From Dehalococcoidia bacterium (lineage in GTDB: Bacteria; Chloroflexota; Dehalococcoidia; Dehalococcoidales; JAUXAP01), in assembly GCA_030619865.1 (NCBI GenBank), contig JAUXAP010000006.1, forward strand, positions 1 to 46,332: a stretch of DNA of 46,332 nt. The letters run 5' to 3'. Position numbers and translations under genes: made by a program. This document shows, piece after piece, positions 24,246 through 33,104 of this stretch. Within the stretch, counting starts at the first letter, position 1. Every line of letters starts with the position of its first letter. The notes beneath the pieces were generated by a model, which saw nothing but the letters and a program-made list of their open reading frames with translations, searched no databases and was not told the DNA's origin.

Positions 24246-24274
24246 TTGACTTCATTTGGTGGCACTGCTAACAT
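24246..24274 (+). promoter_or_regulatory. Promoter of lysA
   Basis: TTGACT (24246-24251) and TAACAT (24269-24274) have a 17-base spacer. Transcription would begin near 24281, so a TTG start at 24256 would be upstream of the transcript; this supports ATG 24304 for lysA. The promoter is divergent from, and close to, that of the aro operon. Confidence 0.5.
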
Positions 24275-24303
24275 TAGGGGAAGGAAAAATAGTTATCAGA
24301 GGA

Positions 24304-25611
24304 ATGGTAAATAGGCTTTCTCTGTTCCCATTAACCGCTGAGGTGAATAACCGAAGTCACCTCATAATCGGTGGCTGTGATACTGTGGAGCTAGCTGCTG
24401 AGTTTGGCACGCCACTATATGTCTTTGACGAATCTAGCTTGCGCAGTAAGTGTGCTGAGTTTAAGGCTGAATTTGGTCAGCACTACAGTGATACTACAGT
24501 TATTTATGCCTGTAAGGCTTTTATAAATAGGGCTCTAGCCCTCATATTAAAGGAAGAAGGGCTGGGCCTGGATGTAGCCTCTGCCGGAGAGCTTGGTATT
24601 GCTCAATCTGTCGATTTTCCCTTAGATACGGTTTATTTCCACGGTAATAATAAATCAGCCGAGGAAATCAGGCTGGCACTAAAATGGCATATTGGTCGTA
24701 TAGTGGTTGATAATTTCCACGAGCTCAATATGTCAGGTGAAATAGCTAAAGAGCAGAACTATACACCAAATATATTGCTTCGTCTGTCTCCCGGAGTAGA
24801 CCCTCATACCCATCAGTATATTGCCACCGGTATTGTTGATAGTAAATTTGGCTTCCCCTTAGCTAATGGGGAAGAGGCTATAGCTACCGCCATGGCAGTG
24901 CCCAACCTGAACCTTATCGGTTTGCACTTTCACATAGGCTCTCTTATCTTCGAGATTGAGCCGTATTTAAAGTCTATTGAGGTTATACTCAGCTTGGCTG
25001 CTGAAATGAAGCGAAAACATAGTTTTGAACTCAAGGAACTGAATATTGGTGGCGGATTTGCTATTCAGTACACCCTGGATACTCCAGCTCCACCCATTTC
25101 TGCCTATGCTGAGGCTATCACGTCTAAGATTATCCGTAAATGTCGTGAGCTAAAGCTGGCGCTACCCCGGCTTATCATTGAGCCGGGAAGGGCAATAGTG
25201 GGACAGGCTGCGGTAGCACTATATACAGCAGGTGTGGTCAAGGATATACCGGGGGTAAGGTGCTATGTCTCGGTAGATGGCGGTATGGTCGACAATATCC
25301 GTCCTGCCCTTTATGGGGCTAAATACGAGGCAGTGGTAGCTAATAAGATATCAGAGGAGGAAGTAAGAGAGGTTACTATTGCTGGCAAGTTCTGTGAGTC
25401 TAGCGATATATTGGTCAAAGATGTCAACCTACCCCTGGTTTCAGCCGGTGACATTATAGCTATACCAGACTGTGGCGCTTATTGCCTGCCAATGGCAAGT
25501 AATTATAACGCCTCACTTAAGCCAGCTATTGTTCTAGTCAAGGGGGGTAAAGCACGCCTTATCCGGCGCCGAGAGACCCTTGAAGACCTGACCAGGTGTG
25601 ATGTGATTTAG
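24304..25611 (+). CDS. lysA: Diaminopimelate decarboxylase
   Basis: A 435-aa fold-type III PLP decarboxylase making lysine from meso-diaminopimelate. The PLP lysine is in VIYACKAF, followed by GLDVASAGEL. LHFHIGS and NIGGGF are phosphate/PLP-binding regions, EPGRAIVG is the glycine loop, and CESSDIL carries the catalytic Cys of the DAP-specific subfamily, which argues against ornithine or carboxynorspermidine decarboxylase. ATG 24304 is chosen because it follows AGAGGA, lies downstream of the predicted promoter and gives the usual N-terminus; the frame is open upstream to a TTG at 24256. Confidence 0.92.
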   Translation: MVNRLSLFPLTAEVNNRSHLIIGGCDTVELAAEFGTPLYVFDESSLRSKCAEFKAEFGQHYSDTTVIYACKAFINRALALILKEEGLGLDVASAGELGIAQSVDFPLDTVYFHGNNKSAEEIRLALKWHIGRIVVDNFHELNMSGEIAKEQNYTPNILLRLSPGVDPHTHQYIATGIVDSKFGFPLANGEEAIATAMAVPNLNLIGLHFHIGSLIFEIEPYLKSIEVILSLAAEMKRKHSFELKELNIGGGFAIQYTLDTPAPPISAYAEAITSKIIRKCRELKLALPRLIIEPGRAIVGQAAVALYTAGVVKDIPGVRCYVSVDGGMVDNIRPALYGAKYEAVVANKISEEEVREVTIAGKFCESSDILVKDVNLPLVSAGDIIAIPDCGAYCLPMASNYNASLKPAIVLVKGGKARLIRRRETLEDLTRCDVI

Positions 25612-25691
25612 AGATTGTTTATCATCTCCACCTTCCTTATTCACCTTGATAACCAACCTCTCATCTTAGACAGTAAAAGGGAGGCTTAGAT

Positions 25692-26741
25692 ATGTGGCAG
25701 GTGATTGGGCAGACCAGGGTAGTATCTTTACTCCAGCGCAGCCTGGAGAAGGAGGTTATAGCTCACGCTTATCTACTGATTGGTCCGCCCCACGTGGGCA
25801 AGATGACACTAGCTCTAAATTTGGCTCAGGCGCTGAACTGCGAGGCAACCGAACCTCCCTGTGGTGAGTGCCCCTCTTGCCAAAAAATAGCCTTGGGTAA
25901 GCATGCTGATGTGCAAATTATAGGTTTGACCTCCAATGGGAATTCAGCTGAGACTAAGCTACGGACAGAAATCAGCATTAACCAAATTAGAGAAATGGAG
26001 CACTCAGCCAGCTTGCCACCCTTTGAAGGTAGGTGTAAAATATTCATAGTCGATAAGGCTGAGCTATTATCCATCGAAGCGGCTAACTGCTTGCTTAAGA
26101 CACTGGAAGAGCCAGTAGGCAAAGTAATCTTCATATTGCTCACCACCAACGAGAAGCTCCTACCAGCCACAGTAGTTTCTCGATGCCAGCGGCTGGAATT
26201 ATTCCCCCTGACGGTTACTGAGGTAGAGACTGCCCTTAATGACCGCTGGAGTATTGAGCCACAAAAGGCTAAGCTTTTGGCCAGACTTTGCCACGGTTGC
26301 CTGGGTTGGGCGGTATCGGCGGCTGTTAACGATAGTCTGCTTCAGCAGCGTGCCGAGAGGCTGGATGGGTTACTTGATATTATTAATGCTGATTATGAGG
26401 AGCGTTTTGCTTATGCTGCCCAGCTGGTAGCCCAGTTTAGCCAAAATAGAGAATTGGTTCAGGATGTGCTAGATTCGTGGATTGACTATTGGCGTGACTT
26501 GCTATTGGTTAAGGTAGGCTCCAGTGATATCATTACTAATGTTGACCGGTTAGCCACGCTTAGTGAAATGGCAAGCGACTATCATCTGGCTCAAATAAAG
26601 GCTTTTATTAATAGTATTCAGGCAGCTAAGGAGCAGCTGAGGCAGAATGCCAATTCACGGCTGGTGCTGGAAGTGCTAATGCTTAGCATACCTGAGAAGG
26701 AGAGGCGTAGTGGGAGAATCCCACAGCCTAATTTGAGGTAA
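25692..26741 (+). CDS. holB: DNA polymerase III subunit delta'
   Basis: A 349-aa clamp-loader subunit. It begins WQVIGQTRVVSLLQRSL and has a P-loop GPPHVGKMTLA, the four-Cys zinc module CEATEPPCGECPSC, IVDKAELLSIEAANCLLKTLEEP (Walker B/sensor region) and the SRC motif VVSRCQRLEL. Unlike classical E. coli delta', the P-loop is nearly intact, as in Gram-positive homologues. The start follows GGGAGG. It is 80 bases after lysA and 3 bases before the RicT gene, matching the common holB-ricT pairing. Confidence 0.92.
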   Translation: MWQVIGQTRVVSLLQRSLEKEVIAHAYLLIGPPHVGKMTLALNLAQALNCEATEPPCGECPSCQKIALGKHADVQIIGLTSNGNSAETKLRTEISINQIREMEHSASLPPFEGRCKIFIVDKAELLSIEAANCLLKTLEEPVGKVIFILLTTNEKLLPATVVSRCQRLELFPLTVTEVETALNDRWSIEPQKAKLLARLCHGCLGWAVSAAVNDSLLQQRAERLDGLLDIINADYEERFAYAAQLVAQFSQNRELVQDVLDSWIDYWRDLLLVKVGSSDIITNVDRLATLSEMASDYHLAQIKAFINSIQAAKEQLRQNANSRLVLEVLMLSIPEKERRSGRIPQPNLR

Positions 26742-26744
26742 ATT

Positions 26745-27575
26745 ATGGCTGAAATTGTTGGAGTCCGCTTCAAGAGAGCTGGTAGGGTATATTACTTCGA
26801 CCCGGCAGACATTGAGCTGAAGGTCAGCGACCACGTGGTGGTCAAAACAACCCGTGGTCTGGAGTTGGGACAGGTAGTCATTGCCCCCGAGCAGGTATTA
26901 GCCAGTGAAATAGAGGTGCCGTTGAAACCGGTAGTGCGTAAGGCAGAACCTGAGGATATTGAGCGTGCCCAGGAATTTAAGGAGAATGAAAGAGAGGCAC
27001 TATCCGAATGTGGCAAGCTCATTGCCAAACTAAATCTACCAATGAAACTACTATCTGCTGAATACAACTTTGATGGTAGCCGCCTCACCTTTTTCTTTAG
27101 TGCTGCTGAAAGGGTTGATTTCCGTGAGCTGCTTCGTGAACTGGCTAAGCGTTTTAAAACACGGGTGCAGCTACGGCAGGTAGGACCTAGAGATGAGACC
27201 AAGCTGATAGGTGGCTTTGGCAGGTGTGGCCGTCCACTATGTTGTATGAGTTTCCTGTCTGAGTTCGCTCCAGTTTCTATTAAAATGGCTAAGAGCCAGG
27301 ATTTGCCCCTTAACCCGATGAAGATTTCAGGTGTTTGCGGTCGCTTGCTATGTTGCTTGACCTACGAAAACGAACAATACCAAGCGATGAAGGAGAAATT
27401 ACCTAAGAAGGGTCAGCGAGTATCCACAGCTTCGGGGGTAGCCACTGTAGTTGGAGGTAACCCATTGAAAGAGACGGTATTGGTTAAGCTAGAGAGCGAG
27501 GCCACCTTAGAGTTGCCCCTCAGTGAGATTACTATTGAGAATAAACAATCACCTAAGAGAGAAAAGAAGAGTTAA
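26745..27575 (+). CDS. PSP1/RicT (YaaT) family protein
   Basis: A 276-aa cytosolic protein of the PSP1 family. It begins VGVRFKRAGRVYYFDP and has the Cys-rich core GGFGRCGRPLCCMSFL and GVCGRLLCC. In Bacillus, RicT (YaaT) forms a complex with RicA and RicF, binds Fe-S clusters through these cysteines, and promotes RNase Y-dependent RNA maturation; the same is assumed but not shown here. The position directly after holB is conserved in many bacteria. It ends 9 bases from the convergent HNH gene. Confidence 0.9.
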   Translation: MAEIVGVRFKRAGRVYYFDPADIELKVSDHVVVKTTRGLELGQVVIAPEQVLASEIEVPLKPVVRKAEPEDIERAQEFKENEREALSECGKLIAKLNLPMKLLSAEYNFDGSRLTFFFSAAERVDFRELLRELAKRFKTRVQLRQVGPRDETKLIGGFGRCGRPLCCMSFLSEFAPVSIKMAKSQDLPLNPMKISGVCGRLLCCLTYENEQYQAMKEKLPKKGQRVSTASGVATVVGGNPLKETVLVKLESEATLELPLSEITIENKQSPKREKKS

Positions 27576-27584
27576 TAAACACCC

Positions 27585-28091
27585 TCACTGGGGCAGGTAT
27601 TTTTGCCATTCATCCCGGGTTTGTAGATAATGGCCGGGAATGCTAAAAAAGTAGTTACTACGTGGTGGAGAAGGACGACGGATTAATCTCATCCTGGCCT
27701 CCTGAGGAGTCTTACCTGCCTTACGACGATTACAGGATACACAAGCGCTAACCACATTTTCCCAGATGTGCTGCCCACCTCGATACCGCGGGATGACATG
27801 GTCCAAGGTAAGTTGCCGGGTCTGCTTACCACAATATTGGCAGGTGTATTGGTCGCGGTTGAAAACCTCAAGGCGAGTCAATTTTTTCTCAGGCCAGGGA
27901 CGTTTAATCATATAATCTAACCGGATTACCGAAGGCACCGGGAAAATATGACTGGCTGAGTGGATAAAACCTGAACCATTCTCCAGCATCTCAGCCTTAC
28001 TTCGGTAAAGCAACACTACTGCCCGTCGGACTCGACATACATTAAGCGGCTGGTAATTCTGGTTCAGCACCAAGACAGGAAGATTTATCAT
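27585..28091 (-). CDS. HNH endonuclease family protein
   Basis: A 168-aa protein with an N-terminal segment LPVLVLNQNYQPLNV common to a widespread family of chromosomal HNH proteins. The nuclease core is YTCQYCG...LTLDHVIPRYRGG...NVVSACVSCNRRK: two CxxC zinc pairs and the H-N-H residues. The tail (RRPSPPRSNYFF) is basic. ATG 28091 is preferred; a GTG at 28112 would add 7 residues. It is probably a house-keeping DNA nuclease rather than part of a mobile element, since it is on the same strand and 64 bases after the primosome cassette. Confidence 0.87.
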   Translation of the reverse strand: MINLPVLVLNQNYQPLNVCRVRRAVVLLYRSKAEMLENGSGFIHSASHIFPVPSVIRLDYMIKRPWPEKKLTRLEVFNRDQYTCQYCGKQTRQLTLDHVIPRYRGGQHIWENVVSACVSCNRRKAGKTPQEARMRLIRRPSPPRSNYFFSIPGHYLQTRDEWQKYLPQ

Positions 28092-28155
28092 CACTGAAGA
28101 TTCTTTCTGCACAAAAACTTACTTATTTTACTAAATAACTTCTGGCTATGCAAAT

Positions 28156-29568
28156 TCAGCGTCCTTTCCTGCCCCGGCGAGATATCCTCTTTCGGCTAGG
28201 CCGTAAATCACCTCGATAGTCAGGAGCCATAATATTAAATGGTGTGCTGATTTTAGGATCGACTAGTCGGGAACTAATGGAGCTCTCGATTTCTTCTAAA
28301 ATCTCCTCTAATGAGTAGCGAGTAGTGATTACTGTTGCCAGTCGGGCATTATAGCGATAGTTGATAACCTGATAGAGTTTTTCCCGTGCCCAGGCTGTGG
28401 TTGACTGTTCGCCAAAGTCGTCCAGGACAAGTAGAGGAGCCGTCTTTACTTTTTCAAACAGTTGGTCATAGGAAATCTTGCTCTCCGGGCTAAAGGTAGA
28501 GCGTAGATGGTCAAGAAACTCAGGTACCACTATGAAAAGGGCTGGCTTTTTAGCCTGATAGCGATAATTAACAATAGCGGCTGCTAAGTGAGTTTTACCG
28601 CAGCCGGTAACACCCAGAAATACAAGCCAGCCATCAGGTGATTTGGCAAAGTCAAGGGCTAAGTGATATGCTTGGTCTAGGTTTTCACGTTGTTCTGGCA
28701 GTAGGTTAACCCGCCTCCAGTCAAAGTTGTCAAAGGTCATATCTTTTTGCAACTCAAACTCTGGACCCCAGCTATATTCTAATGAGGGCCGTTTTTCCTC
28801 AACTACATATATATGACACAAATCAGGGTCAGATAGGCGGGTGTGCATTCGGTCTTCGAGCTGTTCAATAGGAATGATAGTAACAATCACGGTAGGTAGT
28901 TTGCTATTAAAGCGATGCGTTAATAGTTGGTCCAGTTTTTCCTTAGCCCAGGATGTACTGGTTTGAGCTCCTAAATCGTCTAAGACCAGTAGTGGAGCAT
29001 TACGCACTTGATCAAAGAAAGCATCGTAAGGCATTTCGCTTGCTGGGCTATAGGTAGAGCGCAGATGGTCTAAAAGGTCGGAGGCGGTGATATAGAAAGC
29101 AGGATAACCTTGGCCAATATGCTCGTTGGCAATAGCCGCTGCTAAATGGGTCTTACCACAGCCGCTGGGACCGGCCAAGATTAACCACCCCTCAGGTTCG
29201 GTAGCAAATGCCCTGGCTGCCTCATAAGTGCGTTTGAATTGCTTCTGATTTTTAGGATTCCCGCTTCTCCCTTGTGGCTCTAAGTTGTCAAAGGTAAAGC
29301 GAGTTAGTGGACCCAGATTGCTATATCTCTGTAATCGACTTTGACGCTCATTCTCCAGTTCATCTTTAGTACAGCGACAGGCAACGACCCGGCTAAAATC
29401 TGGTTTTCCTGAGGGTAGAAGAGGATGGACAAACCCTGCCCCTTTACAAATAGGACAGTTTGAGCTTGGTGATGCCTTCTCTTCTTCAGCGCCGGACCAT
29501 GTGTCCGTATTTGCCTTTGATGTATTTATCCGGGTCTGTTTTTTTAGAATCTCGCCTATATGTTCCAT
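28156..29568 (-). CDS. Tandem double-AAA+ DnaC/DnaI-like helicase loader
   Basis: A 470-aa protein with two helicase-loader-type AAA+ domains in one chain. An N-terminal Cys module (CPICKG, then CRC, about 38-66) resembles the zinc domain of DnaI. Domain 1 has Walker A GPSGCGKT (about 133-140), Walker B LLVLDDLG and an Arg in HTRLSDP. Domain 2 repeats this with GVTGCGKT (about 319-326), LLVLDDFG and SSRLVDP. Both carry FLDHLRST/LLDHLRST after Walker A, so they are duplicates. Domain 2 has a normal TTRYS sensor region while domain 1 reads TIIPI. The C-terminus is very basic (KRISRRGRKGR). The ATG at 29568 follows AAGG...GGAG, overlapping the DnaD gene by 83 bases. Confidence 0.87.
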   Translation of the reverse strand: MEHIGEILKKQTRINTSKANTDTWSGAEEEKASPSSNCPICKGAGFVHPLLPSGKPDFSRVVACRCTKDELENERQSRLQRYSNLGPLTRFTFDNLEPQGRSGNPKNQKQFKRTYEAARAFATEPEGWLILAGPSGCGKTHLAAAIANEHIGQGYPAFYITASDLLDHLRSTYSPASEMPYDAFFDQVRNAPLLVLDDLGAQTSTSWAKEKLDQLLTHRFNSKLPTVIVTIIPIEQLEDRMHTRLSDPDLCHIYVVEEKRPSLEYSWGPEFELQKDMTFDNFDWRRVNLLPEQRENLDQAYHLALDFAKSPDGWLVFLGVTGCGKTHLAAAIVNYRYQAKKPALFIVVPEFLDHLRSTFSPESKISYDQLFEKVKTAPLLVLDDFGEQSTTAWAREKLYQVINYRYNARLATVITTRYSLEEILEEIESSISSRLVDPKISTPFNIMAPDYRGDLRPSRKRISRRGRKGR

Positions 29569-30205
29569 CACTCCTACCTTCTGATGACCAGCGCTCTAAA
29601 ATCGCTGAAATATAGCTCCATTTGCGTTTACTTTGGTTAACCGCCTCTTTAATGGCATCTCTAATCCAGGCTTCAGGATAGAGCTTCTCTACCTCACGCA
29701 GTTCTTCAGCAATCATCGGGGTTAGCATGCCAATGTTCTGTTCATAAAGGGTGAAGATGTTAGGTTGTTCCTCGGTCTCAACGTCAATATAAGTGTGCCC
29801 CTCAACTTTTAGCCCGGGGAGGTCAAGCTCGCCGTTTTGAATTTTAGCCACCATTTGTCTATCAGACTCAGTATTAAGAAAATAAACATCCTCTGGTGCT
29901 CCATCTCTGTCTAATACTACATGAAGGATAGTCCCTCGTTTGATAGCCATCGCCAGAGCTTTACGCAGTACCTCATCAGGTGATTTTGTCCCTTCTCTGA
30001 GGCTGTTCATCAGGCTGGCATTACTCAACAGCTCCCTATAAGTGGTAAAACGAGGATAACCCCGCTTACGGTAAAGTGACCCAAAAATGTGGAGGGTTGT
30101 CTTTAGCTCAGCAATGTCACTGATCTGTGGCAGCAGACTGCTGAAGAAAACATTGGGTATGGGCGTAAACTGCATCTTAGCCGGGAAACCACTAAACTGC
30201 TTCAT
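29486..30205 (-). CDS. DnaD-domain replication initiation protein
   Basis: A 239-aa primosome protein. The N-terminal region (PIPNVFFSSLLPQISDIAELK and LYRKRGYPRFTT) resembles the winged-helix DnaD-like N-domain. The C-terminal DnaD/DnaB2 domain (FTLYEQNIGMLTP to WSYISAILERW, about 150-207) has the typical YxxxIGxLTP start and the WxY helix. The protein should remodel DNA and help load DnaB with the loader encoded next. The start overlaps the dnaB stop by 4 bases. The last 28 codons overlap the loader gene in another frame. Confidence 0.88.
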   Translation of the reverse strand: MKQFSGFPAKMQFTPIPNVFFSSLLPQISDIAELKTTLHIFGSLYRKRGYPRFTTYRELLSNASLMNSLREGTKSPDEVLRKALAMAIKRGTILHVVLDRDGAPEDVYFLNTESDRQMVAKIQNGELDLPGLKVEGHTYIDVETEEQPNIFTLYEQNIGMLTPMIAEELREVEKLYPEAWIRDAIKEAVNQSKRKWSYISAILERWSSEGRSDGTYRRDSKKTDPDKYIKGKYGHMVRR

Positions 30206-31575
30206 AATAAGCTCGGCTCTTGGTTACTAATATCGGCAAAGCTAGCTGTCTTGGGTAAGAAATGTAACTTGATTTCACCGGTAGGGCCATTACGGTGCTT
30301 GGCAATTATGATATCAGCAATACCTTCAGGGTAGTCTTCATCTGGATGTAGCTCTTCCCATTCCCGCCGGGAATGATAGTAGTCATCCCGGTAGATAAAG
30401 ATAACCACGTCAGCATCCTGTTCAATACCACCACTTTCCCGCAGGTCTGAAAGTTGGGGCCGATGTGAAGCCCGCCACTCTGGGGCTCGGCTGAGTTGTG
30501 ATACCGCTAGCACCGGCACATCAAGCTCCCGAGCTAGCGCTTTAAGTGAACGAGATATGTAACTAACCTCCTGAACTCTGCTTTCCCCCCTTCCATCGCC
30601 CTGCATTAGTTGCATGTAGTCAGCAATAACAAGGTCGATGTTACGCTCGTAGCGGAGACGGCGGGCTTTGCTTTGCATCTCTACTACCCGGAGTTGGGGA
30701 GAATCATCGATATAGATTGGTGCTTCAGATAGCCTGCCGGTAGCCTCCATAATTCTTTTCTCTTCTTCCTCGTTTTGAAGCCCCAGGCGAACCCGCCGGG
30801 AATCAACATTAGCTTCACTGGCTAGCATTCGCAACACCAGTGGCTCCCGTGCCATCTCCAGGCTGAATAGAGCCACGCATGCCCCTTGTCTCACCGCTGC
30901 TTCCCTAGCAATACTAAGGGCAAGGCTGGTCTTGCCCATGCTGGGTCGGCCAGCAACAATAATCAGGTCGGAGCGTTGAAACCCACCTAAGAATTCATCC
31001 AAGCCAGCAAAATTTGACAACACATAGGGGATTGCCGCAACATCGCCTTTTACTGATGGAGTAGGGGGAGCCTCAAAATACTTGTCCAGCACCTGACGGA
31101 TATGGATGAAATCTCGGGGAGCCTGCCCATGACGCAGCCTGAACAGGATATCCTCCGCCTTACTTAAACTGGTATCGACATCTGGGGCGGCTTCATAGCC
31201 AATAGCCGCAATTTGACCAGCAGCGTTTATCAGATGGCGACTAACTGATAGGCGATAAACAATTTGAGCATAGTGCTCAATATCAAGAGAGGTAGGAACT
31301 ATAGATATCAGGTGGCTTAAATAGGCAGCCCCACCGCATGCCTCCAGTTTTCCCTGCCGGTCCAGTTCTTGAGCTACGGTGATTTGGTTTATAGCCTCGT
31401 TACGCTGGTAAAGTGATAGGCATGCCCCATATAGCCATTGACTTTGTTCATGGTAGAAGTCCCGCTGGTCTAGCAAGGTGGCAATTTTATAGATTGCCGC
31501 CCCATCTATCAAGAGCGACCCGATTACTGCTTCCTCAGCATCAATATCATGTGGGGGCAATTTTTCGTTATTCAC
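30202..31575 (-). CDS. dnaB: Replicative DNA helicase
   Basis: A 457-aa DnaB. The N-terminal domain begins PPHDIDAEEAVIGSLLIDG. The RecA-like C-terminal domain shows Walker A GRPSMGKTSLAL, FSLEMAREPL, Walker B VIADYMQLM, and VSQLSRAPEWR with LSDLRESGGIEQDADVV and HRNGPTGEI. No intein is present. It is cotranscribed with rplI upstream (8-base overlap) and with the DnaD and loader genes downstream, giving a Gram-positive-type helicase loading set in one operon. Confidence 0.97.
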   Translation of the reverse strand: MNNEKLPPHDIDAEEAVIGSLLIDGAAIYKIATLLDQRDFYHEQSQWLYGACLSLYQRNEAINQITVAQELDRQGKLEACGGAAYLSHLISIVPTSLDIEHYAQIVYRLSVSRHLINAAGQIAAIGYEAAPDVDTSLSKAEDILFRLRHGQAPRDFIHIRQVLDKYFEAPPTPSVKGDVAAIPYVLSNFAGLDEFLGGFQRSDLIIVAGRPSMGKTSLALSIAREAAVRQGACVALFSLEMAREPLVLRMLASEANVDSRRVRLGLQNEEEEKRIMEATGRLSEAPIYIDDSPQLRVVEMQSKARRLRYERNIDLVIADYMQLMQGDGRGESRVQEVSYISRSLKALARELDVPVLAVSQLSRAPEWRASHRPQLSDLRESGGIEQDADVVIFIYRDDYYHSRREWEELHPDEDYPEGIADIIIAKHRNGPTGEIKLHFLPKTASFADISNQEPSLL

Positions 31576-32032
31576 TCTGCTCCGTTCCCTCTTCTGTCAC
31601 CGTAACCTTGATTTTGGGGATTATATCCTTACCCAGTCTAATAGCTACCTCATAGCTACCGAGTTGATGTATTGGCTCGGCTAATTTTATCTTCCTTTTG
31701 TCAACAACTAACCCATCAGTGTTCTCTAGCTCAGCAGCAATGTCAGCACTGGTAATTGAACCATACAGGCGGTCTTTAGCTCCAGCTCGAGCCTTCAGGG
31801 TAACCTCTTTCCCTTCCAGACGGTTAGCCAGCTCAACTAGTCCACTTTCCGTTTGGGTTTGGCGTTTTGCTCTGGCTGTCAACTGGGTCTCCAAAGCACC
31901 GATGGTTGACGGGTTAGCCAGCCGGGCTAGCTTTCGGGGGATGAGAAAGTTTCGCCCATAGCCGTTAGCTACCTCTTTCATCTCGCCGGCCTGAGCCACA
32001 TTAGGCACATCCTGCAGGAAAATAACCTTCAT
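31568..32032 (-). CDS. rplI: 50S ribosomal protein L9
   Basis: A 154-aa L9. The N-terminal rRNA-binding domain reads MKVIFLQDVPNVAQAGE and VANGYGRNFLIPRKLA, followed by the long connecting helix and the C-terminal domain (LYGSITSADIA). It is the first gene of the rplI-dnaB-dnaD-loader operon. TATAAT (minus strand, 32050-32055) just upstream is a candidate -10, without an evident -35. Confidence 0.97.
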   Translation of the reverse strand: MKVIFLQDVPNVAQAGEMKEVANGYGRNFLIPRKLARLANPSTIGALETQLTARAKRQTQTESGLVELANRLEGKEVTLKARAGAKDRLYGSITSADIAAELENTDGLVVDKRKIKLAEPIHQLGSYEVAIRLGKDIIPKIKVTVTEEGTEQSE

Positions 32033-32128
32033 AACCCTCTCTGTCTATAATTATACTTCACCCGGTGGCGAAGTAAAAGCTTAATCCCAAGAAATTTTTT
32101 ATCCAAGCTCACCCTTTAAGGTATAAAT

Positions 32129-32153
32129 TTTGAAGAGACTTCACCTCTTCAAA
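32129..32153 (-). terminator. Terminator after trxB
   Basis: TTTGAAGAG (32129-32137) and CTCTTCAAA (32145-32153) form a perfect 9-bp stem with a 7-base loop, 25 bases beyond the trxB stop. On the minus strand it ends in CAAAATTTATACC, only a partial U tract, so strength is uncertain. Confidence 0.5.
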
Positions 32154-32177
32154 CTAACATTGATAAACGGTATTATC

Positions 32178-33104
32178 CTATTCGGTGAGGAACTTTTCAG
32201 CATAGATGGCAGCAGTAGCGCCATCACCGGCAGCAGTTACGAGCTGTCTCGCCGAGTTGTAGCGTATATCACCAGCAGCAAAAATACCGGGTATTTTGGT
32301 CTCCATCTTGTCATTGGTGATAACATGACCAGAGGCATCTAATGGTAAAATACTCTTGAGGTAATCGGTATTAGGCTTAAGCCCAACAGATATAAAGATT
32401 CCGGTTATATCCAAGGCTGATTTTCCCCCGGTTACTACCTGACGAAGCCTGATTCTTTTAACTACATTTTTGCCCTCGATCTCCTCAACTACGGTATCCC
32501 ACAGGAATTCTATCTTGGGTTCAGAGAAGGCCTTCTCCTGTAAAATGCGACTGGCACGGAGCTGATTACGGCGGTGTATCACTGTGACCCTGGAGGCAAA
32601 CTTGGTGAGGTGGAGAGCTTCAGTAATAGCGGCATTACCACCACCGACTACGGCTACCGGCTGGTCTCTGAAGAAGGCAGCATCACAAGTAGCGCAGTAG
32701 GATACCCCTTTACCAGTAAACTTTTCCTCTCCAGGTACACCCAATTTATATCTTTCAGAGCCACCGGCTATAATCACTGCTTTAGCTATAAAGTCGCCTT
32801 CAGTGGACTTCACTATCTTTTGCTCTCCTTGAAGCTCGATGCCAGTAACCTCGGCAGTAATAGTTTTTAGCCCATATTTTGTTGCCTGCTGGTGCATTAA
32901 TTGACCCAGCTCAACGCCACTGATACCTTCAGGAAATCCCGGGTAGTTCTCTATCAACTCAGCATTTACTATCTGGCCGCCGACCAAACCCTTTTCTAAA
33001 AGCAAGCTTTTGAGCCTAGCCCTTGAAGTATAAAGCCCGGCGGTAAGTCCAGCCGGACCGCCACCAATAATAATTACCCCATAGTTGGTGTTGTTTATCG
33101 ACAT
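32178..33104 (-). CDS. trxB: Thioredoxin-disulfide reductase
   Basis: A 308-aa flavoprotein. The FAD site is IIIGGGPAGLTAGLYTSRA, the redox-active pair is CATC (about 136-139), the NADPH site is VVGGGNAAITEAL with IHRRNQLRA, and the C-terminal FAD motif is GIFAAGDIR. It uses NADPH to reduce thioredoxin-like proteins. It overlaps by 10 bases the upstream gene for a small thioredoxin-fold protein, which may be its substrate or simply a neighbour. Confidence 0.95.
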   Translation of the reverse strand: MSINNTNYGVIIIGGGPAGLTAGLYTSRARLKSLLLEKGLVGGQIVNAELIENYPGFPEGISGVELGQLMHQQATKYGLKTITAEVTGIELQGEQKIVKSTEGDFIAKAVIIAGGSERYKLGVPGEEKFTGKGVSYCATCDAAFFRDQPVAVVGGGNAAITEALHLTKFASRVTVIHRRNQLRASRILQEKAFSEPKIEFLWDTVVEEIEGKNVVKRIRLRQVVTGGKSALDITGIFISVGLKPNTDYLKSILPLDASGHVITNDKMETKIPGIFAAGDIRYNSARQLVTAAGDGATAAIYAEKFLTE

